Source of the DNA: Lysobacteraceae bacterium 2PB
Lineage (GTDB): Bacteria > Pseudomonadota > Gammaproteobacteria > Xanthomonadales > Xanthomonadaceae
Direction of reading: 5' to 3'
DNA: 64,000 bases
Assembly: GCA_005502915.1 (NCBI GenBank)
Contig: SCMT01000004.1
Location: 62,001 to 126,000, forward strand
Both the position numbers and the translations under genes were made by a program. Positions 9,055-17,890 of this stretch are shown here, one piece after another; position 1 is the stretch's first letter; every line of letters starts with the position of its first letter. Below the pieces are notes generated by a model. That model ran no database searches. It saw only the letters and a list, made by a program, of their open reading frames with translations, and had not been told where the DNA came from.

Positions 9055-9570
9055 TCAGCCTGCGGCGAGTCCCTGCCTGTAGCGTTCAGCCATTGCGGGT
9101 TCGAACGCGCAGAACACCACGCGCAGGCCATCATGCGCGTGGGCGCGGACCGTGCGCACCGCGATGTCGACGGCCAGGTCCGGCGGATAACCGAATACGC
9201 CACAGCTGATCGCAGGGAAGGCGATCGATCCGATGCCGTACTCTCGGGCCAGCTGCAGCGTGTTGCGATAGCACGAGGCCAGCAGCTCGGGTTCGCCCTC
9301 GCGCCCGCCGGACCACACCGGGCCGACGGTGTGGATGATCCAGCGCGCGGGCAGGCGGAAGCCGGGGGTGATCCGTGCCTCGCCGGTCGGGCAGCGGACG
9401 AAGGGCCGCACCATCGGGATCCCCTTGCAGGCCGTCGACAGGTCCGGCCCGGCGGCGCGGTGGATGGCGCCATCCACGCCACCGCCGCCGGACAGCGCGG
9501 CGTTCGCGGCGTTGACGATGGCGTCCAAGCCCAGCGTGGTGATGTCGGCCTGGCTGATCTCGAGGTGCAT
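9055..9570 (-). CDS. Macro-domain protein, probable O-acetyl-ADP-ribose deacetylase
   Basis: This 171-residue stand-alone macro domain is the size of YmdB-type enzymes, which hydrolyse O-acetyl-ADP-ribose and can remove ADP-ribose from proteins. Conserved parts are [20 protein letters not shown] (about 18-37), which binds the ribose and phosphates and carries the catalytic Asn/Asp pair, and [12 protein letters not shown], the second phosphate loop. The gene is divergent from the bL12-like gene at 9637, with 66 bases between the starts. The exact physiological substrate is not deducible. Confidence 0.88.
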   Translation of the reverse strand: MHLEISQADITTLGLDAIVNAANAALSGGGGVDGAIHRAAGPDLSTACKGIPMVRPFVRCPTGEARITPGFRLPARWIIHTVGPVWSGGREGEPELLASCYRNTLQLAREYGIGSIAFPAISCGVFGYPPDLAVDIAVRTVRAHAHDGLRVVFCAFEPAMAERYRQGLAAG

Positions 9571-9636
9571 GACGGGCGGGCAGGTGGCATGGCGATCGCG
9601 CTATGCTGCCTTCGGGCCGGCCAACGGGGAAGAGAC

Positions 9637-9993
9637 ATGGGCGTTCAATCGGACGTGCCGCAGGCGGTGATCGATGCCCTGCTGCGCGGGGACAAGATGG
9701 AAGCGATCAAGCTGCTGCGTGAAGCGACCGGTGGCGACCTCAAGTCCGCCATGGAGATGGTGCAGCAGGTCGCCGCACAGATGCAGGCGACCAAGCGCAG
9801 CGGCGCCCACAGCGGCCCGCACCACCAGCCCGAGACCGCAGGGCAGCGCGAGAACCGGGAACGCACCGAGACCCTCCTGTCCGGCCAGCGCACGCCGACG
9901 GTCATGCCCGGCGACCGGGGCGGACGCGGGCTTCTGATCTGGCTGGTGATCGCGATGGCCCTGGCGGCGGCCTGGATCCTCTTCGCGCCCTGA
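9637..9993 (+). CDS. bL12 C-terminal-domain-like protein with a C-terminal membrane anchor
   Basis: This is a 118-residue protein. Residues 9-45 (VIDALLRGDKMEAIKLLREATG then GDLKSAMEMVQQ, given as two pieces) match the alpha-alpha pattern of the ribosomal protein L7/L12 C-terminal domain, which occurs outside the ribosome in small bacterial proteins. A charged linker follows, then one membrane helix at about 99-117 ending in FAP. A ribosome binding site (GGGGAAGAG) precedes the ATG. The role is unknown. It may place an L12-like binding surface at the inner membrane. Confidence 0.7.
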   Translation: MGVQSDVPQAVIDALLRGDKMEAIKLLREATGGDLKSAMEMVQQVAAQMQATKRSGAHSGPHHQPETAGQRENRERTETLLSGQRTPTVMPGDRGGRGLLIWLVIAMALAAAWILFAP

Positions 9994-10036
9994 CGTTTCC
10001 GCAGGCCCGGTGGCCGCAGCGCGTAGAATGCCGGCC

Positions 10037-10843
10037 ATGTCCGATCGATCCCCTTACGAGAAATTCCAGTCCGCGTCCGCCGGCGACGGCCCGCGCGGCG
10101 GTGCCCGCAGCCAGCGCGATGCCGAGCTGCGCATCCATGGCCTGAACGCGGTCCGCGCCGTCTTCGAGCACCGGCCGCAGGCCATCCGCAAGCTGTACCT
10201 GGCCGAAGCCCGCATCCCGCAGCTGCAGCCGCTGCTGAAGTGGTGCGTCGCCAACCGCGTCGGCTATCGCGTGGTCGATCCGGCCGATCTGCAGAAGCTC
10301 GCCGCCAGCGCGCACCACGAGGGCGTGGTCGCCGACGTGCTGCGCGAGGAACCGGCCTCGCTCACAGCCTGGCTGCGCGACCTGCCGGCCGGCCCGTGCT
10401 GCGCCCTGTGGCTCGACGGCGTGGGCAACCCGCACAACCTCGGCGCGATCCTGCGCTCCGCCGCGCATTTCGGCGTGCGCGCCGTGCTGATCCCCAAGCA
10501 TTCCACGCTCGCCCTGTCCGGCGCCGCCGCGCGCGTCGCCGAAGGCGGCGCCGAGGCCGTGCCCTTCGTGCGCCTCGGCCGCGAGGACAATGCCATGGCG
10601 CAGCTGCGCGGCGCCGGATTCTCGCTCGCCGCCACGGTGGTGCGCGGCGGCAGCGACCTGTTCTCGACGAAACTGCCGCAGCGCCTGGTCTACGTGCTCG
10701 GCGCCGAAGGCGAGGGCATGGACGCGGAACTGGCCAAGGCCTGCGACATGCGCCTGTCGATCCCCGGCAGCGGCGCGGTCGAAAGCCTCAACGTCGCCGC
10801 CGCCACGGCGGTGCTGCTGGCGGCGTGGGCAAGGCGCGGGTAA
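10037..10843 (+). CDS. SpoU/TrmH-family RNA 2'-O-methyltransferase (RlmB-like)
   Basis: This 268-residue SPOUT-class enzyme transfers a methyl group from S-adenosylmethionine to a ribose 2'-OH of rRNA or tRNA. It has an N-terminal RNA-binding substrate domain (about 30-105, starting LRIHGLNAVRAVFEH) and a C-terminal catalytic knot. The knot motifs are LDGVGNPHNLGAILRS (126-141, motif 1), LGAEGEGMD (motif 2) and IPGSGAVESLNVAAATAVLL (motif 3). The layout is that of RlmB (23S rRNA G2251), but TrmH paralogues are hard to separate without alignment, so the target is left open. The start at 10037 is preferred to the ATG at 10010. Confidence 0.85.
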   Translation: MSDRSPYEKFQSASAGDGPRGGARSQRDAELRIHGLNAVRAVFEHRPQAIRKLYLAEARIPQLQPLLKWCVANRVGYRVVDPADLQKLAASAHHEGVVADVLREEPASLTAWLRDLPAGPCCALWLDGVGNPHNLGAILRSAAHFGVRAVLIPKHSTLALSGAAARVAEGGAEAVPFVRLGREDNAMAQLRGAGFSLAATVVRGGSDLFSTKLPQRLVYVLGAEGEGMDAELAKACDMRLSIPGSGAVESLNVAAATAVLLAAWARRG

Positions 10844-10891
10844 GGCATCGGATGCTGCGGACCGCACCCGATGCGTCGCATGCGCTGCGGC

Positions 10892-11575
10892 TCATTCCAT
10901 CCGCTTGATCGCCTGCAGTACCTCTTCATACGCCTTGGCGCGCTGCGGTTCCTGCAACATCGCCTTCAGCGCGGCGGCCATCGCGGCGTCGAGCAGCACG
11001 CGGCGCAGCGCTTCTTCCTGGGCGTGCTGGATCCGCTGCAGCGCGTCCACGAAGCTGTCCGAGCTCTGGCGCAGTGCCGCATTGAAACCGTCGGCATGGC
11101 CGAGCACGGTGTCGTTGGCGAAACGCACGGCGTCCTTGACCGCGTCGGCGAGTCCGGTGGATTCGTCGATTGCGGGGAGCTGTGCGGCCGTCGCCGATGC
11201 ATCGTCGGTTGCCACCAGCGCGCTCTCCGGGGCATTGCCCTTCTCGCGGGGCCACGGCTTGAACGCATTGAGCACGGTCAGCAGGCTCGTGAGGTTGTCT
11301 GCGATGCCGGTCTGCGCGATCTTCTCGGTCGCGCCCGCAGCGGCCGTGGTATCGATGCTGTAGATCTGCATCACGCCCATGTTGGCCGCAGCCTGTGCCA
11401 GCGTGTTCTGTTGCTGCTGCGCGGCGACCGCATTCTCGAACAGGATGCCGGTCGAATGCGCGATGGTCTGGTAGATCATGCTCATCGCCATGGCCGGCGA
11501 TTCGCCGACGACCTTCGTGTTGTTCTGGGTGACGGCGTCGGTGATCTGGTCATTCACTGCGGTGGGGAAAGCCAT
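10892..11575 (-). CDS. RebB-like R-body protein, solitary
   Basis: This 227-residue protein begins with a RebB/'killing trait' domain. Residues 1-90 (MAFPTAVNDQITDAVTQNN, then an Ala-rich helix ending in GVMQIYSIDTTAAAGATEKI) match the pattern of R-body structural proteins, which polymerise into coiled protein ribbons. The start at 11575 is backed by an AAGGAG site 8 bases upstream. Unlike classical RebB (about 100-120 residues), it has a further helical, Glu/Ala/Gln-rich part (about 130-227). No rebA, rebC, rebD or reb regulator gene is next to it. Whether it forms R-bodies or has another role is unknown. Confidence 0.75.
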   Translation of the reverse strand: MAFPTAVNDQITDAVTQNNTKVVGESPAMAMSMIYQTIAHSTGILFENAVAAQQQQNTLAQAAANMGVMQIYSIDTTAAAGATEKIAQTGIADNLTSLLTVLNAFKPWPREKGNAPESALVATDDASATAAQLPAIDESTGLADAVKDAVRFANDTVLGHADGFNAALRQSSDSFVDALQRIQHAQEEALRRVLLDAAMAAALKAMLQEPQRAKAYEEVLQAIKRME

Positions 11576-11707
11576 CGTGCGCTCCTTGTCATGGTGTGTC
11601 GGTTCCGATGGCGTCATGCGCATCGGAACCGGTCTTCCCGTGGATCGTAAGGCCATCGCGCGGCGACGGCGCGGATCAGTTCGGCATCTGCAGCCCGGTG
11701 CGCGGCC

Positions 11708-13150
11708 TCAGGGCTTCGCCGCCTCGGGCTTCGGCGCGCTGCCGAAACCGCCTTCCGCCGAGGCGGCGAGATAGGCGAAGACGGTGTAGGCGGCGGTGTT
11801 CTGCGCGAGCGCGGCGGGATCGACCTTGTCCAGCGTGTCGTCGGGTGTGTGGTGCAGGTCGAAATAGTCGGTGCCGTCCTGTCCCAGCCAGGCCCAGGCG
11901 GCGCCGAGCGCGGCGATCGGGCCGACGTCCGGGCCCGGGCCGCCCTTGGCCAGCGCTTCGATGCCCAGCGGCTTGAGCGCTTCGGCGATGCGCGCGGCAG
12001 CGGCCTGCGCATGCGGCGCGGCGCTGGTGTTGAAACCGTAGATGCGGCCGGCGCCGAAGTCGCTTTCGGCGACGAGCTGGTGCGCGGCGATCGCGGCCTT
12101 CTGCGACTCGGCATAGACCTTGCCGCCGTACAGGCCCTGCTCCTCGTTGGCGAAGGCGATCACGCGGATCGTGCGCGCCGGGCGCTGTGCCTTCGGCAGC
12201 ATCGCGATGCGGTGCCCGGCGGCCATGGTGATGGCCACGCCTGCGCCGTCGTCGACCGCGCCAGTGCCGAGGTCCCAGGAATCCAGATGCCCGCCGATCA
12301 CCACGACTTCATTGCGCAGTCTGCGATCGCTGCCGGTCACTTCGCCAATGACGTTGTGCGACGTGGCCGTGCCATCCCAGCCGCAGTCGAGCGCGACGCG
12401 GACGCGGATCGGCTTGCCCAGCGCGAGCAGGCGCGACAGCTGCTCGGCATCCGGCACCGACAGCGCCGCCGAGGGAATCGGCGTCAGGCCGTCGTCGAAG
12501 CGGGTGATGCCTGTGTGCGGATTGCGATGGCTGTCGGTACCGGCCGAGCGCATCACGAAGGCCGCCGCGCCGGCACGGATCGCCGCCGACGGGCCGCGAC
12601 TGCGCACGCGGCTGCCCGGGCCATAGCCGCTGCCGTCGCGCGAACGTTCCATGCGGTAATCGACGAAGGCGATCTTCCCCGCCAGCGAGCCGGCGGGCGC
12701 GGCTTCCAGCGCGGCGAGATCGGCGAAGCGCACGACCTCGGCCTCGACCGTGCCGGCGGGGCTGCCACCGAGCGCGGTGAGCGTGAGCGGCTGCGCGTGC
12801 TCGCCGACGACGGCGGCGGATTCGCTGCGCCGCACCCATTTCGGGAAGCTCACCGGCTGCAGCCAGACCTTGTCGTAGCCCAGTGCCTTGAACTTGGCTT
12901 CGGCCCAGCGCACGGCGCGGGCATCGGCTTCGCTGCCGGCCAGGCGTGGGCCGATCTCGGTGGTCAGCGATTTGAGTACCTGCCATGCGGTGCCATCCTG
13001 CAGGGTCGCGTCGCGCAGCGGCCCGGCGTGGGCGAAGGCCTTGTCGGGAATGCGCGTCTCGGGAACGGCCGTGCCCGAAGGCGTGGCGGCGAAAACGGTG
13101 GACGACACCGCCAGGGCGATGGCGGCGACCAGCGACAGGCTCGAACGCAT
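11708..13150 (-). CDS. Secreted M28-family zinc aminopeptidase
   Basis: This 480-residue exopeptidase has a signal peptide (1-22, cleavage after FAA). A protease-associated (PA) insert follows at about 130-245, then the M28 catalytic domain. Metal ligands and catalytic residues are visible: His288 in GGHLDSWDLG, Asp300 in GAVDDGAG, Glu336/337 in ANEEQGLYGG, Asp364 and His434 in DLHHTPDDTLDKV. The PA-M28 layout is typical of periplasmic or extracellular glutamate carboxypeptidase-like or aminopeptidases of Xanthomonadaceae. I took the ATG at 13150, which begins the signal peptide, rather than the longer frame. Confidence 0.92.
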   Translation of the reverse strand: MRSSLSLVAAIALAVSSTVFAATPSGTAVPETRIPDKAFAHAGPLRDATLQDGTAWQVLKSLTTEIGPRLAGSEADARAVRWAEAKFKALGYDKVWLQPVSFPKWVRRSESAAVVGEHAQPLTLTALGGSPAGTVEAEVVRFADLAALEAAPAGSLAGKIAFVDYRMERSRDGSGYGPGSRVRSRGPSAAIRAGAAAFVMRSAGTDSHRNPHTGITRFDDGLTPIPSAALSVPDAEQLSRLLALGKPIRVRVALDCGWDGTATSHNVIGEVTGSDRRLRNEVVVIGGHLDSWDLGTGAVDDGAGVAITMAAGHRIAMLPKAQRPARTIRVIAFANEEQGLYGGKVYAESQKAAIAAHQLVAESDFGAGRIYGFNTSAAPHAQAAAARIAEALKPLGIEALAKGGPGPDVGPIAALGAAWAWLGQDGTDYFDLHHTPDDTLDKVDPAALAQNTAAYTVFAYLAASAEGGFGSAPKPEAAKP

Positions 13151-13278
13151 GGGCGATTCCCGGTCCTGAAAAAAGGAAGCCGCGAGCGTAGCAGCCCGCG
13201 GCTTCGCCGGATGAGGACGCGATCGCACACGGCGTTTCTTGCCGGGAACGATCAGGCCGGTGCGCTATGCCGGTGCGA

Positions 13279-13695
13279 TCATTTCTTCAGCGCATCGCGG
13301 ATCTCGCGCAGCAGCAGCACGTCTTCGGTGGGTTCCGCGGGCGCTGCAGGCGCGGCGGCTTCGGCCTTCTTCAGCCGGTTCATCGCCTTGATCACGAGGA
13401 ACAGCACGAACGCGATGATGGTGAAGTCGATGATCGTCTGGATGAAGGCGCCGTACTTGATCGCCACCGCTGCGGCGACTTCCTTGCCGTCCGGTCCGAT
13501 CACGGCGTCCTTGAGCACCCAGGCCGCCTTGCTGAAATCGACGCCGCCGCTGATCGAGCCGATGATCGGCATGATCACGCCCTCGACCAGCGCGCTGACG
13601 ATCTTGCCGAAGGCCGCGCCGATCACGACGCCGACCGCCAGGTCGACGACGTTGCCCTTCATCGCGAATTCCTTGAACTCGCTCATCATGCCCAT
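13279..13695 (-). CDS. mscL: Large-conductance mechanosensitive channel
   Basis: This 138-residue channel opens under membrane tension to release osmolytes on hypo-osmotic shock. The family start [20 protein letters not shown] and the pore helix [18 protein letters not shown] (TM1) are present. TM2 is [24 protein letters not shown] (given for position, about 86-109), followed by an Ala/Pro linker and the cytoplasmic helix [15 protein letters not shown]. Length is typical (about 135-145). An alternative ATG 9 bases downstream is possible. Confidence 0.96.
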   Translation of the reverse strand: MGMMSEFKEFAMKGNVVDLAVGVVIGAAFGKIVSALVEGVIMPIIGSISGGVDFSKAAWVLKDAVIGPDGKEVAAAVAIKYGAFIQTIIDFTIIAFVLFLVIKAMNRLKKAEAAAPAAPAEPTEDVLLLREIRDALKK

Positions 13696-13774
13696 GCCGC
13701 GCTCTCCTGGAGTATTGGGGTAGGCGCAGTGTAGAGGCGCGTCCGCCGGGCGAGGGCACCGGCGGCGACTTTTT

Positions 13775-14506
13775 TCAGCGCGGCGGCGCGATCCGGCAGT
13801 CCAGGCGCAGCACGTCGTCGAGCGCGCCTTCGCACACGTCGCCCGGCTGCAGGGCGGCCACGCCGGCGGGCGTGCCCATGAACACCAGGTCGCCGGCCTT
13901 CAGTGCGTAGAGCTTCGACAGCTCGTGCAGGATCTCCGGCACGTCCCAGATCAGCATGTCCAGCGTCGACTGCTGGCGCAGCGCGCCGTTGACCTTCAGC
14001 GACAGCGTGCGCGGGGCGAGGTCGCCGAGGTCGGCGGCCGGGACCAGGGCGCTGATCGGCGCGGCCTCGTCGAAGGACTTGCCGGTGTCCCAGGGCAGGC
14101 CCTTGGCCTTGGCGGCGGCCTGCAGGTCGCGGCGGGTCAGGTCCAGACCGATGCCGTAGGCGAAGACGAGGCGGCCGGCATCTTCGGGTGCCAGCACGCC
14201 CGGCGGCGCGTCCTCGCCGAGCGCGACGACCAGTTCGATCTCGTGGTGCAGGTCCTGGGTGCCCGGCGGGTAGTGGGCCACGCCGTCCAGCACCAGGCTG
14301 TCGGTCGGCTTGAGGAAGAACACCGGGGTGCCGCGTTCGGCCTTCGATGCCGGCGCGGCGGCGCCCATCTCGCGGGCGTGGTCGGCGAAGTTGCGGCCGA
14401 CGCAGTACACGCGGCGGACCGGGAAGTGGCCGGAGACGGTCTTTCCGGCGACGGGCAGGCGCACCGGGGCCGGTGCAGGGATCAGGTCATGGGGTGTCGT
14501 GTTCAT
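13775..14506 (-). CDS. Fumarylacetoacetate hydrolase (FAH) family protein
   Basis: This 243-residue protein has the FAH fold found in fumarylpyruvate hydrolases, acylpyruvases and 2-oxo acid decarboxylases of aromatic catabolism. The motif order fits: [15 protein letters not shown] (34-48), metal ligands Glu89 and Glu91 in [11 protein letters not shown], Asp122 in [12 protein letters not shown], and the final [13 protein letters not shown] (211-223). Size matches the short bacterial acylpyruvase/fumarylpyruvate hydrolase group. It stands alone, so no pathway can be assigned. Confidence 0.9.
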   Translation of the reverse strand: MNTTPHDLIPAPAPVRLPVAGKTVSGHFPVRRVYCVGRNFADHAREMGAAAPASKAERGTPVFFLKPTDSLVLDGVAHYPPGTQDLHHEIELVVALGEDAPPGVLAPEDAGRLVFAYGIGLDLTRRDLQAAAKAKGLPWDTGKSFDEAAPISALVPAADLGDLAPRTLSLKVNGALRQQSTLDMLIWDVPEILHELSKLYALKAGDLVFMGTPAGVAALQPGDVCEGALDDVLRLDCRIAPPR

Positions 14507-14577
14507 GCCCGCATGATCGCGTGCGGGCCGGCATCGCGTCGAGGGTGCGCCTTGGCGGCGCGGCGTCTCACTCGGGC

Positions 14578-14913
14578 TCAGCGGCCCGTGGTGAGCACCG
14601 GCTTGCGCAGGACGCGGTACTCGCCATCGAGCGTCCGCGCGTCGCCTGCCTTCGCCACCGGCTTGCCGCGCTGGCGCAGCAGGCGCGAGACCAGGGTGAA
14701 GCCCAGCATGGCCGCGCCGATCACCAGTCCGAACACCAGCAGCACCGCGAGCAGGCCCAGGCCGACGAGGGTCAGCAGCACGCGCAGGGCGCGGTGGCGC
14801 GGCTTGCGTGGCGTCATGAACTCGCGGAACGCCTGACGGCCGAAGTGCACGCCGGCGCTGGAGAAGATCGTGCTGGAGGAGAAGGACTTGCGGAAGAAAC
14901 GGGGGATGCGCAT
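14578..14913 (-). CDS. Small single-span membrane protein of unknown function
   Basis: This 111-residue protein has a basic N-terminal part (MRIPRFFRKSF and TPRKPRHRALR), a long hydrophobic segment at about 44-74, and a basic C-terminal tail. No family is recognised. It lies 71 bases downstream of the start of the FAH-family gene and on the same strand, and 126 bases from the divergent Rieske gene. Confidence 0.6.
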   Translation of the reverse strand: MRIPRFFRKSFSSSTIFSSAGVHFGRQAFREFMTPRKPRHRALRVLLTLVGLGLLAVLLVFGLVIGAAMLGFTLVSRLLRQRGKPVAKAGDARTLDGEYRVLRKPVLTTGR

Positions 14914-15039
14914 GGGTCTGCAGGGTGCGAACGGTGGCCGGGGGGCCGACCGTTCCAGTATCGGGTGGTGATCCTGCGGGCGTGTGAGAACTTCGTTAAG
15001 TCATAATGCGGGTCGTCCTCGCTCCCCGCTGCCGCCACC

Positions 15040-15381
15040 ATGCGCCAAGCCGCCCCCGTCGTCCTCGCCCGCCTGTCCGACCTGCCCGAAGGCGAGCCGG
15101 TGGCGGTCGACGCTACCCTCGGCGGCGAAGCCGAGTCGCTGATCCTGTTCCGCGAAGGCGACGCGGTCCGCGCCTGGCGCAACATCTGCCCGCACGCCGG
15201 GCGCCCGCTGGACTGGTCTCCGGGCAAGTTCCTGCGTTCGAAGGACGGCCTGCTGGTCTGCGCCGTGCATGGCGCCAGCTTCGAGCTGGGGCAGGGCGCA
15301 TGCGTCGCAGGCCCGTGCCGGGGACAGTCGTTGAGCGTGGTGCCGGTGGCCGTGGTCGATGGACAGGTCCTGTCCGCCTGA
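15040..15381 (+). CDS. Rieske-type [2Fe-2S] protein
   Basis: This 113-residue single-domain Rieske protein carries both cluster-binding boxes: CPHAGRPLD (Cys50, His52) and CAVHGASF (Cys74, His77). Stand-alone Rieske ferredoxins carry electrons to oxygenases or other redox enzymes in the cytoplasm; no signal peptide is visible. No oxygenase or reductase gene is adjacent, so the partner is unknown. Confidence 0.88.
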   Translation: MRQAAPVVLARLSDLPEGEPVAVDATLGGEAESLILFREGDAVRAWRNICPHAGRPLDWSPGKFLRSKDGLLVCAVHGASFELGQGACVAGPCRGQSLSVVPVAVVDGQVLSA

Positions 15382-15436
15382 GACCGCGCGATACTTGTTT
15401 CGATCCCCGTATTCCCCTCCTGCCAGGACACGCCGC

Positions 15437-16240
15437 ATGTTGTCTCGATGGATCGCCGCTGTGCTCACCCTGGGCGTCGGTGTCGCCGCTGCGACCCGCG
15501 ACGCGAACGCTGCGGACCGCCCGCCCGCGCCGGCCGCGCATTGCTTCGATGCCCGCGACATCCGCGAGGCGGTGCAGAGCGACGTGCGCACCATCGCCGT
15601 GCGCCTGGGCGACGAGTCGCGCTATAGGCTGGAGCTGATCGATGCCTGTCCCGGTGCGCTGCGCCGGGACAAGGTGAAGATCGCCAGCCGTCACGGCTGG
15701 GTCTGCGGCAGCAATGACGAAGTGGTGGTGTCCGGCGGACGTGCGTGCCCGCTGGCCGGTCTTGCGAAGATCGATGCCCGCGCATTCGCCGAGCTCGCGC
15801 TGCGCTCGCAGCGCCCCGCAGCGGATGGCGGGGACCTGGAGACCATCGAGGTGCGCAGCAAGCGGCGCCGCGGCTTCGGCGGGACCACCGCGTATTGCCT
15901 CGATGCCCGCTTCATGCGCGGCTGGAGCGAGGACGGCGGCGACATCATCGTGGAAGTGGCGCCCAGGCGCAGCGGCGGCCACCGCTTCTACCGCGTCGAA
16001 CTGGCGGGCTCCTGCAGCACCACGACCACGGCGACCTCCGTGCAACTGCTGTCCCCGACCGGCGGCACGGCGATCTGCGGCAACCCCGGCGACCGGGTGA
16101 CGTTCTCGTTCGAAGGGGGCGGCGCGTCGGCGTCGGATACCCTGTCCAGCCGTTTCGCGGGCAGCCTGGCCAACCAGGCCGGCTGTGCCATCAAGCAGGT
16201 CTACCCGATCCTGCCCGGAGAGACGCAGGCGAGTCGTTGA
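15437..16240 (+). CDS. Secreted protein with two DUF6491-like repeats
   Basis: This 267-residue protein has a signal peptide (1-25, ending ANA). It is built from two copies of one small domain. Copy 1 (about 35-120) starts CFDARDIREAV and contains YRLELIDACPG and WVCGSNDEVVV. Copy 2 (about 150-262) starts YCLDARFMRGW and contains FYRVELAGSC, AICGNPGDRVTF and CAIKQVYPI. Cysteines recur at equivalent places, which suggests conserved disulfides. The pattern resembles DUF6491 of Xanthomonadaceae. The function is unknown. The start at 15437 begins the signal peptide. Confidence 0.75.
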   Translation: MLSRWIAAVLTLGVGVAAATRDANAADRPPAPAAHCFDARDIREAVQSDVRTIAVRLGDESRYRLELIDACPGALRRDKVKIASRHGWVCGSNDEVVVSGGRACPLAGLAKIDARAFAELALRSQRPAADGGDLETIEVRSKRRRGFGGTTAYCLDARFMRGWSEDGGDIIVEVAPRRSGGHRFYRVELAGSCSTTTTATSVQLLSPTGGTAICGNPGDRVTFSFEGGGASASDTLSSRFAGSLANQAGCAIKQVYPILPGETQASR

Positions 16241-16262
16241 GGGGCAGCGATCCCGCTTTACA

Positions 16263-16282
16263 GAGCGGAGCTTGCTCCGCTC
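16263..16282. terminator. Hairpin after the DUF6491-like gene
   Basis: A 9-base perfect inverted repeat (GAGCGGAGC, loop TT, GCTCCGCTC) follows the stop by 22 bases. There is no T-tract, so it may be a weak or Rho-assisted terminator or a small repeat. Confidence 0.4.
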
Positions 16283-16356
16283 CAACGTCCTCCAGCGAAA
16301 CGCGAATCACGGGAGCTGGGCCATTTCAGCCAATCAACCCCGGCGCTGTTGCTGTT

Positions 16357-16770
16357 TCATCTAATCGAAGACGTGTTGCCCGGAAACGATTCAGTCAGCA
16401 CGGCACGAGCGAACGGCGCCAATGCGAACGCGTCTTCCAGATCATCGTCCAGACAGGCCCAGTACTCGATCTGATCACGGTGTTCATCGACATGCGGGCC
16501 AAGTCTTGACCAGATGTTCCGCCAGATCGCGTCGCGATCGCAGCCCTCTTCCCGCATTCTGTCATTCGCGATATCGAAGATCAGATCGAAGAGTTCGTGG
16601 CGTTCATGCGGACCGTAATTTTTGCGAACGAACGCCTGCAGATAACGTTCGAGCCATGCGTCGGTCCTGAAGTCACAGGGCATTTCCCATGCCCAGTCTT
16701 GGGTGTAGGCATCGCCTCGCCATGTTCCCAGGTCGCTGCAAATCCGATCGATGGCGAGTTTGATGTGCAT
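16357..16770 (-). CDS. Hypothetical cytoplasmic protein, acidic and Trp-rich
   Basis: This 137-residue protein has no signal peptide or membrane span. It is rich in Asp, Glu, Trp and His (for example WRGDAYTQDWAWEMP and LGPHVDEHRDQIEYWACLDDD). GC content is lower than in the neighbours. It lies 31 bases after the arginase stop on the same strand. I recognise no family. The start ATG at 16770 has no strong ribosome binding site. Confidence 0.5.
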   Translation of the reverse strand: MHIKLAIDRICSDLGTWRGDAYTQDWAWEMPCDFRTDAWLERYLQAFVRKNYGPHERHELFDLIFDIANDRMREEGCDRDAIWRNIWSRLGPHVDEHRDQIEYWACLDDDLEDAFALAPFARAVLTESFPGNTSSIR

Positions 16771-16801
16771 CCAGCGAGACGTCGGTCGATCGCCTTCCGC
16801 T

Positions 16802-17725
16802 TCAATCCCGCATCAACGTCGACTTGCCGAACAGGCTTTCCACCAGGTCCACGGCGAGCTCGGCGGTGGCGTTGTGGTTGTCGAGGGCGGGGTTGAGTTC
16901 GACGATGTCCAGCGAGCACATGCGGCCGGTGTCGGCAATCATCTCCATCACCAGCTGCGCCTCGCGGTAGTTCGGGCCGCCGGGGACCGTGGTGCCGACG
17001 CCGGGGGCGATGCTGGGGTCGAGGAAGTCCACGTCGAAGCTGACGTGCAGGTGGGTGTCCTCGTCGACGCCTTCCAGCGCTTCCTCCATCGCGCGCTTCA
17101 TGCCGACTTCGTCGATGTAGCGCATGTCGTAGATGTCGAGGCCATGGTCCTTCACCAGGCGCTTCTCGCCTGCGTCGACCGAGCGGATGCCGATCTGGCG
17201 GATCTCGTCCGGACGCATCGCAGGGGCGCTGCCGCCCAGCGTGGTGAGCGCGGTCGGGCCGAGGCCGCACAGGCAGGCCACCGGCATGCCGTGGACATTG
17301 CCCGAGGGCGTGACGTCGCTGGTGTTGAAGTCGGCGTGCGCGTCCAGCCAGAGCACGCGCAGCTTCTTGCCGGTGCGCCGGCAGTGGCGGGCGACGGCGG
17401 TGATCGACCCCAGGCCGAGGCAGTGGTCGCCGCCGAGCACGATCGGCATGCGGCCGAGCGCGAGTTCGGCGTCCACCGCCTCCATCAGCGCCTTGTTCCA
17501 AGCCACGACCTCGTCGAGATGGCGGTAACCGTCGACGGGGTCCAGCCATGGATTGGCCGGGCCGGTGATGTTGCCGCGATCGATCACATCCACGCCGCGT
17601 TCGCGGAGTTTCTTGTCCAGGTCTGCGATCCGCAGCGCATCCGGCCCCATCCGGGCACCCCTGTGGCCGGCACCGATGTCGGTGGGCACGCCGATCAGGG
17701 ACACGGGCGGGTAGCTGCGCTGCAT
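16802..17725 (-). CDS. Arginase
   Basis: This 307-residue enzyme hydrolyses L-arginine to L-ornithine and urea with a binuclear manganese centre. All ureohydrolase motifs are present: GGDHCLGLGS (98-107), DAHADFN (128-134) and SFDVDFLDP (229-237), together supplying the His and Asp metal ligands. The N-terminal GVPTDIGAGHRGARMGPDALR segment and the length identify arginase rather than agmatinase. No arginine transporter or ornithine pathway gene is adjacent. A tRNA-Thr gene lies just upstream on the same strand. Confidence 0.95.
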   Translation of the reverse strand: MQRSYPPVSLIGVPTDIGAGHRGARMGPDALRIADLDKKLRERGVDVIDRGNITGPANPWLDPVDGYRHLDEVVAWNKALMEAVDAELALGRMPIVLGGDHCLGLGSITAVARHCRRTGKKLRVLWLDAHADFNTSDVTPSGNVHGMPVACLCGLGPTALTTLGGSAPAMRPDEIRQIGIRSVDAGEKRLVKDHGLDIYDMRYIDEVGMKRAMEEALEGVDEDTHLHVSFDVDFLDPSIAPGVGTTVPGGPNYREAQLVMEMIADTGRMCSLDIVELNPALDNHNATAELAVDLVESLFGKSTLMRD

Positions 17726-17753
17726 GGGGCCATCCGGACAGGGAAGGGGGATG

Positions 17754-17829
17754 TGGTGCCGACAGTCCGACTCGAACGGACGACCTACCGCTTACAAGGC
17801 GGTTGCTCTACCAACTGAGCTATGCCGGC
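17754..17829 (-). tRNA. tRNA-Thr (anticodon TGT)
   Basis: The minus strand reads as a complete 76-nt cloverleaf with an encoded CCA. The acceptor arm is GCCGGCA against TGTCGGC (one G-T pair). The D-loop contains AGTTGGTAGA. The anticodon stem is ACCGC/GCGGT with loop CTTGTAA, giving anticodon TGT. The T-arm contains GTTCGAGTC. The 3' CCA is at 17754-17756. No integrase or attachment-site duplication lies nearby. Confidence 0.96.
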
Positions 17830-17890
17830 GAAGTGCGCGGACCGCGTGGGCCCGGAGGAGCGGCGATTCTACGACAGGCCCGTCATGCCG

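Noticed and set aside
17754-17829. tRNA-Thr as an integration site of a genomic island
   Set aside because: No integrase gene and no repeated tRNA 3' end were seen in the flanking 10 kb.
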